The position numbers and the translations under genes were made by a program. From Phaeobacter porticola (GTDB lineage Bacteria > Pseudomonadota > Alphaproteobacteria > Rhodobacterales > Rhodobacteraceae): a DNA stretch of 64,000 nucleotides. Every line of letters starts with the position of its first letter. Within the stretch, counting starts at the first letter, position 1. Under the pieces are notes generated by a model. That model saw only the letters and a list, made by a program, of their open reading frames with translations. It did no database searches and was not told the DNA's origin. The DNA is taken from NCBI RefSeq assembly GCF_001888185.1, contig NZ_CP016365.1, forward strand, positions 1-64,000, in the 5' to 3' direction. This document shows, in pieces, positions 1 through 7,783 of the stretch.

Positions 1-687
1 TCAAGACAGAATCGTTAGCATTTCTACATCCGCATCGATGTCGTGACAGGCAGCTAGCAATCTCTCTTGCAGATTTGCGGTAACATAGTTGGCGTGGAAC
101 CGACTGGGCGCGCGTAGAATGAGACGGCCTCCCGCCCTGCTCTCACGCGTGAGAGCCTGTATCCAGGCAGTGTACGTCGCAGCGTCCTCTTGATGTAATA
201 CAGTCTTTGCAAGGCTCCATTCGCTGCCATCACTAATGTCCGGCGCAGCGGCTTGGGTGCCGGTCATCAGAGGGACCACATTTTTCTCGGGTGCGTTGTT
301 GCTACCGCTCATCCTGTGATCAAAGTCAGGCCCGACAGCAGCCCAGCAACTGCGGGTGTCCGCAAGGATACGTTCCAGATCAAATCCATATTCCGTCACT
401 CGGCCACGGGCACCTTGCCGTTTCACCAGCAGCCATCCTAGTGCGCGCAACTTTGCCATCTCACGCTTGACGGTGCGTTCATCGACAGACCACATCCGGG
501 CGATTTCACGTTGGCCGACGGCCAGCTGGTCCCGTTGCCAATTGTAGCGGGCTGTCATCAATGTCATGAAGCGCAGGACCAGACGTTGGGGTCCCTTTTC
601 AAGAGATAGCGCATAGGTCCCCATTGCTGTGAGGATATCATATTTTAATGCCGGAGCTTGACGCCCGACGGGTTTGCTGGCGAGCAT
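1..687 (-). CDS. DnaA-like plasmid replication initiator
   Basis: Complete 228-residue ORF; stop TGA at 1-3 and ATG at 687 preceded by a GAGG ribosome site. Residues about 56-90 form a winged-helix/HTH (QREIARMWSVDERTVKREM). Residues about 156-215 resemble the N-terminal domain of DnaA (EWSLAKTVL, then LRAPSRFHANYV), but no AAA+ ATPase or DnaA C-terminal box-binding domain is present. This architecture is that of the DnaA-like replicases of Rhodobacterales plasmids, which initiate replication at the neighbouring origin. It is divergent from parAB and separated from it by a 581-bp repeat-rich region, as expected for a replicon control region. Assignment to a particular DnaA-like compatibility group would need alignment. 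Confident as a replication initiator, less so on subtype. Confidence 0.82.
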   Translation of the reverse strand: MLASKPVGRQAPALKYDILTAMGTYALSLEKGPQRLVLRFMTLMTARYNWQRDQLAVGQREIARMWSVDERTVKREMAKLRALGWLLVKRQGARGRVTEYGFDLERILADTRSCWAAVGPDFDHRMSGSNNAPEKNVVPLMTGTQAAAPDISDGSEWSLAKTVLHQEDAATYTAWIQALTRESRAGGRLILRAPSRFHANYVTANLQERLLAACHDIDADVEMLTILS

Positions 688-1268
688 GGCTGCCCTCTTG
701 TCTCCATCCCTTTTTGGATGGCTGCCTCGGTCGTCTCATGTTTGCCATGAGATCCTGTTGGTTTTTCGTTGCGGATCCTGACGAGTCATCATCGTTGGTG
801 TTTCGGCGATATTGACCCGGTTTCGATCCAAACTCAACGTTATTGGGTTTCTCTACCTGATTTGCGTCCGGATACCCGATTCTGTCAAGGGTGCTATTGC
901 CAGAGACCAATCCTAATCCCATTTTTGAATCAAAAATTGGTATTCAAGGTATTGGGTGACAGTATGGATGTCCCCTATTTCGGAGAAAATGTCCCCCAAT
1001 ATGCAGTAGGTCCCAATATTGTGTCACCCCATATCAGCCTCTTGTACCCAGGTTTTTATCCATTTTTCGGCGCTCACTTCGAATCGCCGCGACCCTATAA
1101 ACAAGGGCTTTGCCATGTTATCGCCGGGAGCGTCCCCGTGGGGACAGGACGCTTATTCTAATGATATTAGGTTTTGCGTTTTTTGCAAATTCCGCGTAAA
1201 CGAGTTCCCAGGTAGGAAAAGCGTCCGCTGAATCAATAAGGACGCGCTACAGAGCATGAGGAGCGGAG
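688..1268. other. Putative origin and control region between replicase and parAB
   Basis: Gene-free 581 bp between divergent replication and partition genes. Visible structure: hairpin TCTCATG/CATGAGA (734-740 and 746-752) in the replicase leader; imperfect inverted repeat CCCATTTTTG/CAAAAATTGG (918-940); TATTGGG at 841-847 and 950-956 facing CCCAATAT at 995-1002 and 1012-1019, a possible set of short iterons; a DnaA-box-like TTATCCATT (1056-1064, 7 of 9 to TTATCCACA); a partition-type palindrome at 1132-1145; CTAAT-GAT-ATTAG at 1158-1170; TTTGC/GCAAA at 1173-1189. Together these fit an origin with initiator-binding repeats plus the parAB promoter/operator. Which repeats bind the initiator is not decided by sequence. 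Confidence 0.55.
1132..1145. repeat. parS-like palindrome 1
   Basis: GTCCCCGTGGGGAC: 6-bp arms GTCCCC/GGGGAC around GT, 123 bp upstream of the parA start. First of seven related palindromes; probable ParB-binding centromere site, possibly also involved in parAB control. Confidence 0.65.
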
Positions 1269-2573
1269 ATGTTCACCCATCAAGACCTAGCGAAAATGCA
1301 GGCACAATCCCTAAAGATGCAGAGTTGGATCCGGCAGCAGACCTTCTCTCCCAAGATGGAGAAGACGCTGCGGCGGTTCTCCAGTTGGGAAGTTGCGGAG
1401 TTGATCTTTAAGGTCAATCAATCCACGCTGCGTGGCCGTCTGGCTGCGGACCCCAGCTTGCCTCAGGGCCATGTCGAAGAAGATGGTCGCCAGCGTTGGT
1501 ACTCTCTGGAAGAGATCAACGAGCTGCGCCGCCGGCTGAAGGTAAACCGCAAGTCGCTGATGCCAGAACGCCCGGCGGGCAAACGCGCGCTGCGGGTTGC
1601 TATCTCAAATTTCAAAGGCGGTGCCGGCAAATCCACTGTTGCGCTGCACTTTGCCCACGCCGCCGCGTTGGATGGCTATCGCGTGCTTTGCGTTGATTTC
1701 GATCCGCAAGCGACACTATCGCATTCCATGGGGCTGAGTGATGTTACCGAGGACTACACGGTCTGGGGCATCATGGCACGGGATCTGGTGCGCGAAACCG
1801 AACGGATGAACGCCAGCGCCCGTGGTGCGGAATCAGGGGCTGCCCTGCCCGAACGTCGGCTGCCCGAAGCCATCACGGGTATGGGGTTGCAGGATCTGCG
1901 CATCAGCGATTTTGTAAAGCAGACCAGCTGGCCCACCATCGACGTGATCCCCAGCTGTGCCAACGCGGCCTTTGTCGAATTTGCCTCGGCGCAGTATCGC
2001 CATCTTAATCCTGAGTGGTCGTTCTTTGCAGCGGTGTCGCGCTACCTGGATCAACTTCCATCTGACGATTACGATATGATGATCTTCGACTGTCCGCCCG
2101 CGATTGGCTATCAATCGATGAATGCGGTTTTCGCGGCTGACATGCTCTATATCCCGTCCGGTCCGGGCTATTGGGAATACGACAGCACCACGTCGTTCAT
2201 CGGCCAGCTCTCCGAAGCGTTGGAGGATTTGTCGGCGTTTAATGGTGTTGTCCCCGCAGGGACGTTCAGTCTGCCAAAAGTGTTCCAAGAGGTGCGTTTT
2301 CTGCTGACACGTTATGAATCTGGCAATGATCTACACAGGGCCATGCGCGATGCTTTCGTGAATGTCTTTGGCGAACGTATGACTGAACATCCAATTGAGA
2401 TGACCCGCGCGGTCGAGCAATCCGGGCGGTTCCTCAGTTCCATCTACGAAATTGATTACCGCGATATGACAAGGGAAACTTGGCGACGGGCGCGGGCGTC
2501 CTTTGATCAGGCCTATGTCGAGTTTAAGGCCAATGCCCTGACCGCATGGTCCCAACTGGAGGATGAGGCATGA
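1269..2573 (+). CDS. parA: Plasmid partition ATPase ParA/RepA
   Basis: 434-residue ParA family ATPase for plasmid segregation. ATG at 1269 follows a GGAG ribosome site. Residues about 36-95 carry a MerR-like HTH (SSWEVAELIFKVNQSTLRGR), typical of the long ParA proteins that also repress their own operon. Deviant Walker A KGGAGKST is at 116-123, the VDFDPQ strand at 142-147 and Walker B YDMMIFDCPP at 268-277. The stop overlaps the parB start (ATGA at 2570-2573), so the two are translationally coupled. A parS-like palindrome sits in codons for VPAGT at 2250-2263. It would act with ParB and the palindromes to segregate the replicon; autoregulation through the HTH is inferred from the family. Confidence 0.93.
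   Translation: MFTHQDLAKMQAQSLKMQSWIRQQTFSPKMEKTLRRFSSWEVAELIFKVNQSTLRGRLAADPSLPQGHVEEDGRQRWYSLEEINELRRRLKVNRKSLMPERPAGKRALRVAISNFKGGAGKSTVALHFAHAAALDGYRVLCVDFDPQATLSHSMGLSDVTEDYTVWGIMARDLVRETERMNASARGAESGAALPERRLPEAITGMGLQDLRISDFVKQTSWPTIDVIPSCANAAFVEFASAQYRHLNPEWSFFAAVSRYLDQLPSDDYDMMIFDCPPAIGYQSMNAVFAADMLYIPSGPGYWEYDSTTSFIGQLSEALEDLSAFNGVVPAGTFSLPKVFQEVRFLLTRYESGNDLHRAMRDAFVNVFGERMTEHPIEMTRAVEQSGRFLSSIYEIDYRDMTRETWRRARASFDQAYVEFKANALTAWSQLEDEA
2250..2263. repeat. parS-like palindrome 2, inside parA
   Basis: GTCCCCGCAGGGAC lying in parA codons that read VPAGT. Arms GTCCC/GGGAC are perfect. Same motif and reading frame as the site in parB. Confidence 0.65.
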
Positions 2574-3700
2574 GCAAGCGTCGTGTTTTTGACATCAACT
2601 TTCCATCTGATCCTGAACCGACAGCGGCAGCGGCCCCCTCCCCTGCTGCATCACAGCAGCCTGTGCATGCGCCAGAAACCAAATCCGCGATCCGATCGGG
2701 CGAACCGCGTCGTGGTCCGATGGCAACCGCGATCAGCGAGAATGCCGACGCACTGCGTACGCGGGCCGAGGTGGAGCAGAATATTCGTGCCGAGAATGAT
2801 CGGTTGGCGCATGAGTTTGTACGTCTCAAGATGCTTGGCCTTGTGGTGGACCGAATTCCGCTGGATAAGATTTCGACCAGTAAACTGATACGAGACCGGG
2901 CTGTTAACCGGGACCCGGAATTGGGTGAGTTGACGGAGTCCATTCGTGACCTTGGCCTGTCAAACCCGATCCGTGTCGAAGAGGACGGCGACGGCTACCA
3001 ACTGGTCCAGGGGTTTCGCCGCCTCTCGGCCTATCAGGCACTATATGACGAGACAGGTGACGACCAATATCGGTTGATCCCGGCGGGTCTAGTAGCCCGA
3101 GGTGAGACGCTTCAGGGCCTATACAGACGAATGGTCGATGAAAACCTTGTGCGCCGGGATATCTCCTTTGCCGAAATGGCGCAGCTGGCGCTGTCTTATG
3201 CGCAGGATCCAGAAACGGATACCGGCTCTGTCGAAGACTCTGTTGCGGTGCTTTATGCCTCTGCCGGGCGTCAAAAGCGCAGCTATATTCGCCATTTCGC
3301 GGAGCTACTGGAAATCATCGGTTCCGACCTCTGCTTTGCCGAGGCTATTCCACGCGCTTTGGGTTTGGATTTGAAGAAACATCTTACAGAGGCACCTCAG
3401 GCGCAGGAACAATTACGGGCCGCGCTGCGTGATCGCAGTTTCTCGAACGCCGAGGAAGAGCTTTCAGTGCTGCGTCAGGTGTTGAAGATGTCATCGGCAA
3501 CCACAAGCGAGGCGAGCGTGAGTAGTCGCGCTGGAATGGCAAAAACGACGCTGCGTTGTGCTGTCCCTGCAGGGACAGTGCGTTGTCTTGCACGCGACGG
3601 TCGGATCGAAATGGCGATGGAACGTGATTTTTCTGCCGTCGATCAAAAGCGACTTGAAACTGCGATAGCGGCCTTTTTTGAGGCTTTGGATGGCGATTGA
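2570..3700 (+). CDS. parB: Plasmid partition protein ParB/RepB
   Basis: 376-residue ParB family centromere-binding protein. ATG overlaps the parA stop. Residues 1-70 are low-complexity and Pro/Ala-rich; residues about 95-185 form the ParB N-terminal domain, with ELTESIRDLGLSNPIRV and the CTP-binding/box II region GYQLVQGFRRLSAYQAL (142-158; the GFRR is the usual GERR position). A helical DNA-binding region follows at about 190-265. The protein should bind the GTCCCYGCRGGGAC-type palindromes around it and load as a sliding clamp, with ParA moving the complex. One palindrome lies within its own gene at 3561-3578. A strong terminator ends the operon at 3725-3757. Confidence 0.92.
   Translation: MSKRRVFDINFPSDPEPTAAAAPSPAASQQPVHAPETKSAIRSGEPRRGPMATAISENADALRTRAEVEQNIRAENDRLAHEFVRLKMLGLVVDRIPLDKISTSKLIRDRAVNRDPELGELTESIRDLGLSNPIRVEEDGDGYQLVQGFRRLSAYQALYDETGDDQYRLIPAGLVARGETLQGLYRRMVDENLVRRDISFAEMAQLALSYAQDPETDTGSVEDSVAVLYASAGRQKRSYIRHFAELLEIIGSDLCFAEAIPRALGLDLKKHLTEAPQAQEQLRAALRDRSFSNAEEELSVLRQVLKMSSATTSEASVSSRAGMAKTTLRCAVPAGTVRCLARDGRIEMAMERDFSAVDQKRLETAIAAFFEALDGD
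3561..3578. repeat. parS-like palindrome 3, inside parB
   Basis: CTGTCCCTGCAGGGACAG, a perfect 18-bp palindrome and the best copy in the set. It lies in parB codons reading AVPAGTV. Confidence 0.75.
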
Positions 3701-3724
3701 GGCCTAGCTTGGAACAACATGAAC

Positions 3725-3757
3725 AAAAAAGGCCGTCCTGTTGGGGCGGCCTTTTTT
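3725..3757. terminator. Rho-independent terminator after parAB
   Basis: Six A, then GGCCGTCC, a short loop, GGGGCGGCC and six T. GC stem flanked by A- and T-runs, so it can act in both directions. It ends the parAB transcript 25 bp after the parB stop. Confidence 0.85.
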
Positions 3758-4124
3758 CTGGCTATGGCATTTCGATTGTGACTAGATGTTAACCATGTTC
3801 TCATGGCAGCGATGAGGGACTACAATTTGAAATGTCCCTGCGGGGACATCTACTGCGACATGGTTTGCCGTCGGGTGATCCCGGTTGGCACATTGGGGGA
3901 TGTGCTGTGTCGTCGTGCCTTGGCTGCCTATTGGACTGGTCTGAACTGCCTTGGCAATTTTGCTAAAAAACAACCCTCTAAAACTGTTCTTGAGTTTGCG
4001 TTAAACTGTATGAATGGGGCATTAATGCGCGATAATTAGGGCACAATCCTGCCATCGTTCGCCCCGACAACCAAACCCAAGACAACGCCGTCCGAGAGCG
4101 GCACAAAGGTTTGGAGTGATCAAT
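3758..4124. other. Intergenic region with parS-like site, upstream of glycanase
   Basis: 367 bp without a convincing gene. It contains the palindrome at 3832-3849 and the perfect 10-bp palindrome GCATTAATGC at 4019-4028 in an AT-richer stretch that probably holds the glycanase promoter. No clear -35/-10 pair could be fixed. Confidence 0.4.
3832..3849. repeat. parS-like palindrome 4
   Basis: ATGTCCCTGCGGGGACAT: 18 bp with a single non-pairing position per arm, in the intergenic region downstream of parB. Confidence 0.7.
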
Positions 4125-5423
4125 ATGACGTCTACCGACACCGCACAAAAGACAGCGACCCCGGCGGTGGATCTGCGGGTTCCAGGTCAGGTACGCGACA
4201 GCGACGATTGGTTGGTGTCAACGTGGAACGCGGGTCAGTCCAGCGACACCAAATGGTCTGCCGACAATGTTCAAATCAATGATCATGGTGCGGTGGAGCT
4301 TCATCTGACCTCGGACAATGGCGTGGGTGATCGCAGCTTTATCGGCGGCGAAATGCAGTCTGAAGCGGCCCATGAAACGGGCAGCTGGAGTTGGACGGCT
4401 CAAGCCCCGGAGATGCAGGACGGCACGGTCTTTGGCATGTTCCTCTTTCAGGAGGACTATCAGAATGATCGTTGGTTGGAGTTTGATTTTGAATTTGTAG
4501 GTGCCAATACCAGCCAGGTGCAGCTGAGTATCCACATGGAGACGGATGACGGCAGCCGTGTTCGATTGGCTGATGGCCCCGCGGGGACACTGGTGGTTGA
4601 TCTCGGTTTTGATGCGGCGAAGGGGATGCATGTCTATGAAATCGAGCTGACCGGAACCAGCGCGATCTTTCGCGTTGATGGTCAGGTGCTGGCAGAATTA
4701 AGCGGTGCCGATATGCCAGGGGGGCTTTGGTATTCTGGTGCAGTGAAGAGTTTCGCCGATCTCTGGGCGGTGTCTGAGAAACAGGCAGGATGGGCGGGCT
4801 CACCGGATCCCGACGCGCCACCATTGGTCGCGGTGATTGAAGATGTGTCCCTGCCGGGACAGTCCGTTCCGCAGATACCTCATTTCGCAAGAGAGCTGAC
4901 CGGTACGGATCAAGCCGAAGACCTGTTTGGTGGTGATGGCGCCGATCTGATCCATGGTGGAGCCGGGGCAGATCAGCTGGTTGGAAACTTGGGCGCGGAT
5001 CACCTATACGGCAACAAAGGGCGGGATATCCTACGGGGTAAAGGTGGGGACGACTTTCTATTCGGCGGGCATGGCAAGGACAAGCTGACGGGTGGCGGTG
5101 GCGATGACCATCTAGATGGCGGCATTGGCCGTGACCAGCTTCGTGGCGGGGGCGGTGCGGATGTGTTCATTTTTAGCAGGGGCGGGCCTGCCGACCGGGT
5201 CAGCGATTTTAACCTGTCCCACGGGGACGCGCTAGATCTGACGGGATTTCAACTGCACGGTGCCGAGCAGCTCCGCTGGCTGGACGCAGAGCGAGGACGT
5301 GGGACACGTGATTTATTGCAGGTCGAAGGCGAGGATGGTTGGATCAATGTTGCGGTGATTGACGACAAGGCAGAGGCGCTAAGTCTGGATCTGCTGATCG
5401 CTCAGGATGCAATTCTTTTCTAG
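4125..5423 (+). CDS. Secreted GH16 glycanase with C-terminal RTX repeats (ExsH-like)
   Basis: 432 residues from ATG 4125, chosen because GGAG (4113-4116) stands 8 nt before it; an in-frame GTG at 4116 would overlap that site. Residues about 25-235 form a glycoside hydrolase family 16 fold with the active-site motif WLEFDFEF (117-124), giving E119 as nucleophile and E123 as acid/base. About residues 265-355 contain repeated GGxGxDxL nonapeptides (GGDGADLIHGG, GGGGDDHLDGG), the calcium-binding RTX signal for type I secretion; there is no Sec signal peptide. In rhizobia similar enzymes (ExsH/ExoK) cut succinoglycan. Its position at the head of the EPS cluster suggests it trims the polymer made here. 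Three parS-like palindromes lie inside the coding sequence. No dedicated type I secretion genes are seen. Confidence 0.82.
   Translation: MTSTDTAQKTATPAVDLRVPGQVRDSDDWLVSTWNAGQSSDTKWSADNVQINDHGAVELHLTSDNGVGDRSFIGGEMQSEAAHETGSWSWTAQAPEMQDGTVFGMFLFQEDYQNDRWLEFDFEFVGANTSQVQLSIHMETDDGSRVRLADGPAGTLVVDLGFDAAKGMHVYEIELTGTSAIFRVDGQVLAELSGADMPGGLWYSGAVKSFADLWAVSEKQAGWAGSPDPDAPPLVAVIEDVSLPGQSVPQIPHFARELTGTDQAEDLFGGDGADLIHGGAGADQLVGNLGADHLYGNKGRDILRGKGGDDFLFGGHGKDKLTGGGGDDHLDGGIGRDQLRGGGGADVFIFSRGGPADRVSDFNLSHGDALDLTGFQLHGAEQLRWLDAERGRGTRDLLQVEGEDGWINVAVIDDKAEALSLDLLIAQDAILF
4575..4588. repeat. parS-like palindrome 5, inside glycanase gene
   Basis: GGCCCCGCGGGGAC, one base off the consensus at position 2. 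It lies in codons for GPAGT, the same frame as the sites in parA and parB. Confidence 0.5.
4847..4860. repeat. parS-like palindrome 6, inside glycanase gene
   Basis: GTCCCTGCCGGGAC with perfect arms GTCCC/GGGAC; it reads in a different frame from sites 2, 3 and 5. Confidence 0.6.
5216..5228. repeat. parS-like palindrome 7, inside glycanase gene
   Basis: GTCCCACGGGGAC, arms intact but the centre is one base shorter (13 bp). Weakest member of the group. Confidence 0.4.
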
Positions 5424-5436
5424 ACATATGTGTACA

Positions 5437-6345
5437 TTAGGTGTCATTGGCATGTACTGCGACCCAACTGTCCCACGGCAGACTGTCTCGCCGCAGTAGG
5501 GCGGGCAACTGACGGAGATCTTCTGCGAAATAGGCGCGCAAATTGGTTATGTCAGTGTCTGAGAGGGGCGGAACTACCTCGCGCATATTCTGGCTGTTGG
5601 CGCGCAATATTGCTGAGACTGGACCCGTGGTTTTTAGCCGTGCCAACGTATCCTCCAAACCTGCCTTGCGCAGATGATCGCCACCTGCGCGCAGCACCTT
5701 GCGCAGGGCAGGAAGACGGGCGCGATCACTTTCGTTGCGTCGCTCGTGCAGCACCGGTGAAGTGTGGTCGTCGTCAAGCCCGGCAAAGCGATAGACCTGC
5801 TGTGCGGCGCTTACGGGATCAGCGCTGATTTCCTCTGCCAGCATCACCAGAACACGATCTGGTCCTACGGCTGCAAGCCAACGCCCCAGATGACGGCTGT
5901 ACAGTCCCTGCTCCAGATAGGCAGGATTGTCGGCAACCGCGTCGCAAAAGGGCAGGGGGGGAATGTGCCCCTTGATCACTTCGTGCAGGTGATTGGAATA
6001 GGCGCGGGCCACGGGGTCACGCAGCAGGCAGATAACTTTGATTGATGGATCAAAGGCGTTCAATCGTTCTGGGCAGCGGGGGTCATAAAAATAAGAAGGG
6101 GAGGCCTCAAACCTGACGGGCTTGTCGGCACCATGGGCAAAATGGCTGCGATACCACTGATAGCCGCGATCAAAATAGGCGCTGAAGAAATCCAGTTCTT
6201 TGGGATCTGAAACAGCTGCATCCGGGTGCGCCCCAAGGGCTGTGTGTATAAAGGTGGAGGCGCATTTCTGCGCACCGATACCTACCAGTGTGGGACCAAC
6301 CTGCGTATGTGGGTTTAGCGGCAGGGTTGAGGGCGTGTCGGACAT
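5437..6345 (-). CDS. Sulfotransferase of the EPS cluster
   Basis: 302 residues from ATG 6345, preceded by AAAGG; longer in-frame starts lack a ribosome site. PAPS-dependent sulfotransferase fold: 5'-phosphosulfate loop GIGAQKCASTFIHTAL near residues 22-37, the substrate-side strand DPKELDFFS, and the 3'-phosphate motif LLRDPVARAYSNHLHE near 120-135. Family members transfer sulfate from PAPS to sugar hydroxyls or other acceptors. Located between the glycanase and glycosyltransferases, it most likely sulfates an EPS residue. It is convergent with the glycanase (13-bp gap) and divergent from the glycosyltransferase operon. No PAPS synthesis genes are in the window, so the donor would come from elsewhere in the genome. 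Confidence 0.83.
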   Translation of the reverse strand: MSDTPSTLPLNPHTQVGPTLVGIGAQKCASTFIHTALGAHPDAAVSDPKELDFFSAYFDRGYQWYRSHFAHGADKPVRFEASPSYFYDPRCPERLNAFDPSIKVICLLRDPVARAYSNHLHEVIKGHIPPLPFCDAVADNPAYLEQGLYSRHLGRWLAAVGPDRVLVMLAEEISADPVSAAQQVYRFAGLDDDHTSPVLHERRNESDRARLPALRKVLRAGGDHLRKAGLEDTLARLKTTGPVSAILRANSQNMREVVPPLSDTDITNLRAYFAEDLRQLPALLRRDSLPWDSWVAVHANDT

Positions 6346-6523
6346 GATCTGACCTTTCATTACGGTACAAAGCAGGCTGCACCTCATGCGAGACTCATAT
6401 CAGTTTGCCCCTGTCACGCCACGGGAAATGCCAGAACGGTGATCTGTTGATCGGCGGCTGTAGGGATCTGGTCTCACCCCGGTGGCCCATGCTAGATCTG
6501 GTTCAAATAGAGCGGGCGAGACG

Positions 6524-7783
6524 ATGCAGGAACCGGTGGGGCAGGGGCCGTTGATTTCGATCATCATGGCCAATCATCAGGGTGCGGCCTATCTGAAGGC
6601 AGCGCTGCATTCGGTGCTGGCGCAAACCTATGCCAACTGGGAATTGATTTTTGCGGATGACGCGTCTCGGGATGGATCGCAGGACATCATGCGGGAGGCA
6701 GCCAAACGTGACAATCGTGTGCGTGTGCTGTTGCATGATAGGCTAAGTGGCCCGGCGGCGGCGCGCAATAGGGCGCTGGCTTCCGCGCAAGGTGATTGGT
6801 TGGCGATATGCGATTCCGATGATGTGATGCACCCGGACCGACTGCGGCGGTTGGTGGCCGCAGCGGAGAAGCTGGGGGCGGATGCAGTTGCTGATGACAT
6901 GATACATTTCGCGACGGAGCCGCTGGCTACGCCGCGTAGTGTCCTTGGTACGGATATGCCGGATCAGCCGCGCAAAATCGGCCCCGTTGACATGCTGCGC
7001 GTGCCGGAACCTGGGGAGCGTAGCGGGCAGCTTGGATATTTAAAGCCGTTGATCAGTCGATCCGCGCTGGGGGCGTTACGATACGACGAAGGGTTGCAGA
7101 TCGGGGAGGATCAGGACCTCTATCTGCGGTTCCTAATGCAAGGCGCGCAGATGTGGGTGTTGCCAGAGGCGCTGTACCTCTACCGTCGCCACCCGGCGTC
7201 ACTGTCCTATCGTTCAAGCCACGCACAAGTGGCAGCGGCAGTGGCCGCGATGGAGGCGTTGCGTGATCGGCTGATGGGTGAACAAGATGTTGAAATTGAA
7301 AAGATATTGCTAAAAAGGCATAGAGTTTTACAAGGGCGGCTACGGTTCGAAACTTTGGTAGAACACCTGAAAAAACGTCGCTTTGCCGTGGCTGTTCTGC
7401 AGTTGTTGCGGCGTCCCTCACTGATCCTGCGATTGGCCCAGATCATCACAGTCAGGGCGCGTGCCAAGGCGGCTGGGGACGGCGCGCGCAAGGCCAGTAA
7501 GCAGGCGGTGGAGGTGGTGCATCTTGTTGGCCCCAACGGCGTCATGCCCAAGTGTGTTAGCGGTCGTTGCATGGAGGTTCCGGATCCAGTCGCAGACGTT
7601 GGATACAGTGATCTCTGGGCAGAACTGTGTCAGCTGGCATCTCGCACCACGCTGACACTTACCTATGGCGATGCGGCTGGGCTGTCAGCGGCCTGGCGGG
7701 TTCCCGCCGCGGTGCATATACTTGCGCGCTGCAATGTGGCGTCAGAGCTGCCACCTCCGCCACAGGTGATTGGTGATGACTAG
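6524..7783 (+). CDS. Family 2 glycosyltransferase (first of tandem pair)
   Basis: 419 residues from ATG 6524 (an earlier in-frame GTG at 6482 is possible; the ribosome site is weak for both). GT-A fold: ISIIMANHQG at the N-terminus, nucleotide-sugar residues FADDAS and the DxD-type motif LAICDSDD, then LGADAVADD, IGEDQDLYLR and LYRRHPASLSYR. After the catalytic domain (about 1-290) comes a basic helical stretch and an additional tail of about 85 residues. The gene after it is a clear paralogue including this tail. The stop overlaps the next start by 8 bp, so they are in one operon. Inferred role: adding a sugar to the lipid-linked EPS repeat unit; donor and linkage unknown. Confidence 0.83.
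   Translation: MQEPVGQGPLISIIMANHQGAAYLKAALHSVLAQTYANWELIFADDASRDGSQDIMREAAKRDNRVRVLLHDRLSGPAAARNRALASAQGDWLAICDSDDVMHPDRLRRLVAAAEKLGADAVADDMIHFATEPLATPRSVLGTDMPDQPRKIGPVDMLRVPEPGERSGQLGYLKPLISRSALGALRYDEGLQIGEDQDLYLRFLMQGAQMWVLPEALYLYRRHPASLSYRSSHAQVAAAVAAMEALRDRLMGEQDVEIEKILLKRHRVLQGRLRFETLVEHLKKRRFAVAVLQLLRRPSLILRLAQIITVRARAKAAGDGARKASKQAVEVVHLVGPNGVMPKCVSGRCMEVPDPVADVGYSDLWAELCQLASRTTLTLTYGDAAGLSAAWRVPAAVHILARCNVASELPPPPQVIGDD

Noticed and set aside
769-1161. 130-residue open frame across the control region
   Set aside because: Runs through hairpins and repeats of the putative origin, with no ribosome site and improbable composition.
3803-4039. 78-residue open frame after parAB
   Set aside because: No ribosome site or family pattern, cysteine-rich odd composition, and it contains the parS-like palindrome. 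Treated as non-coding.
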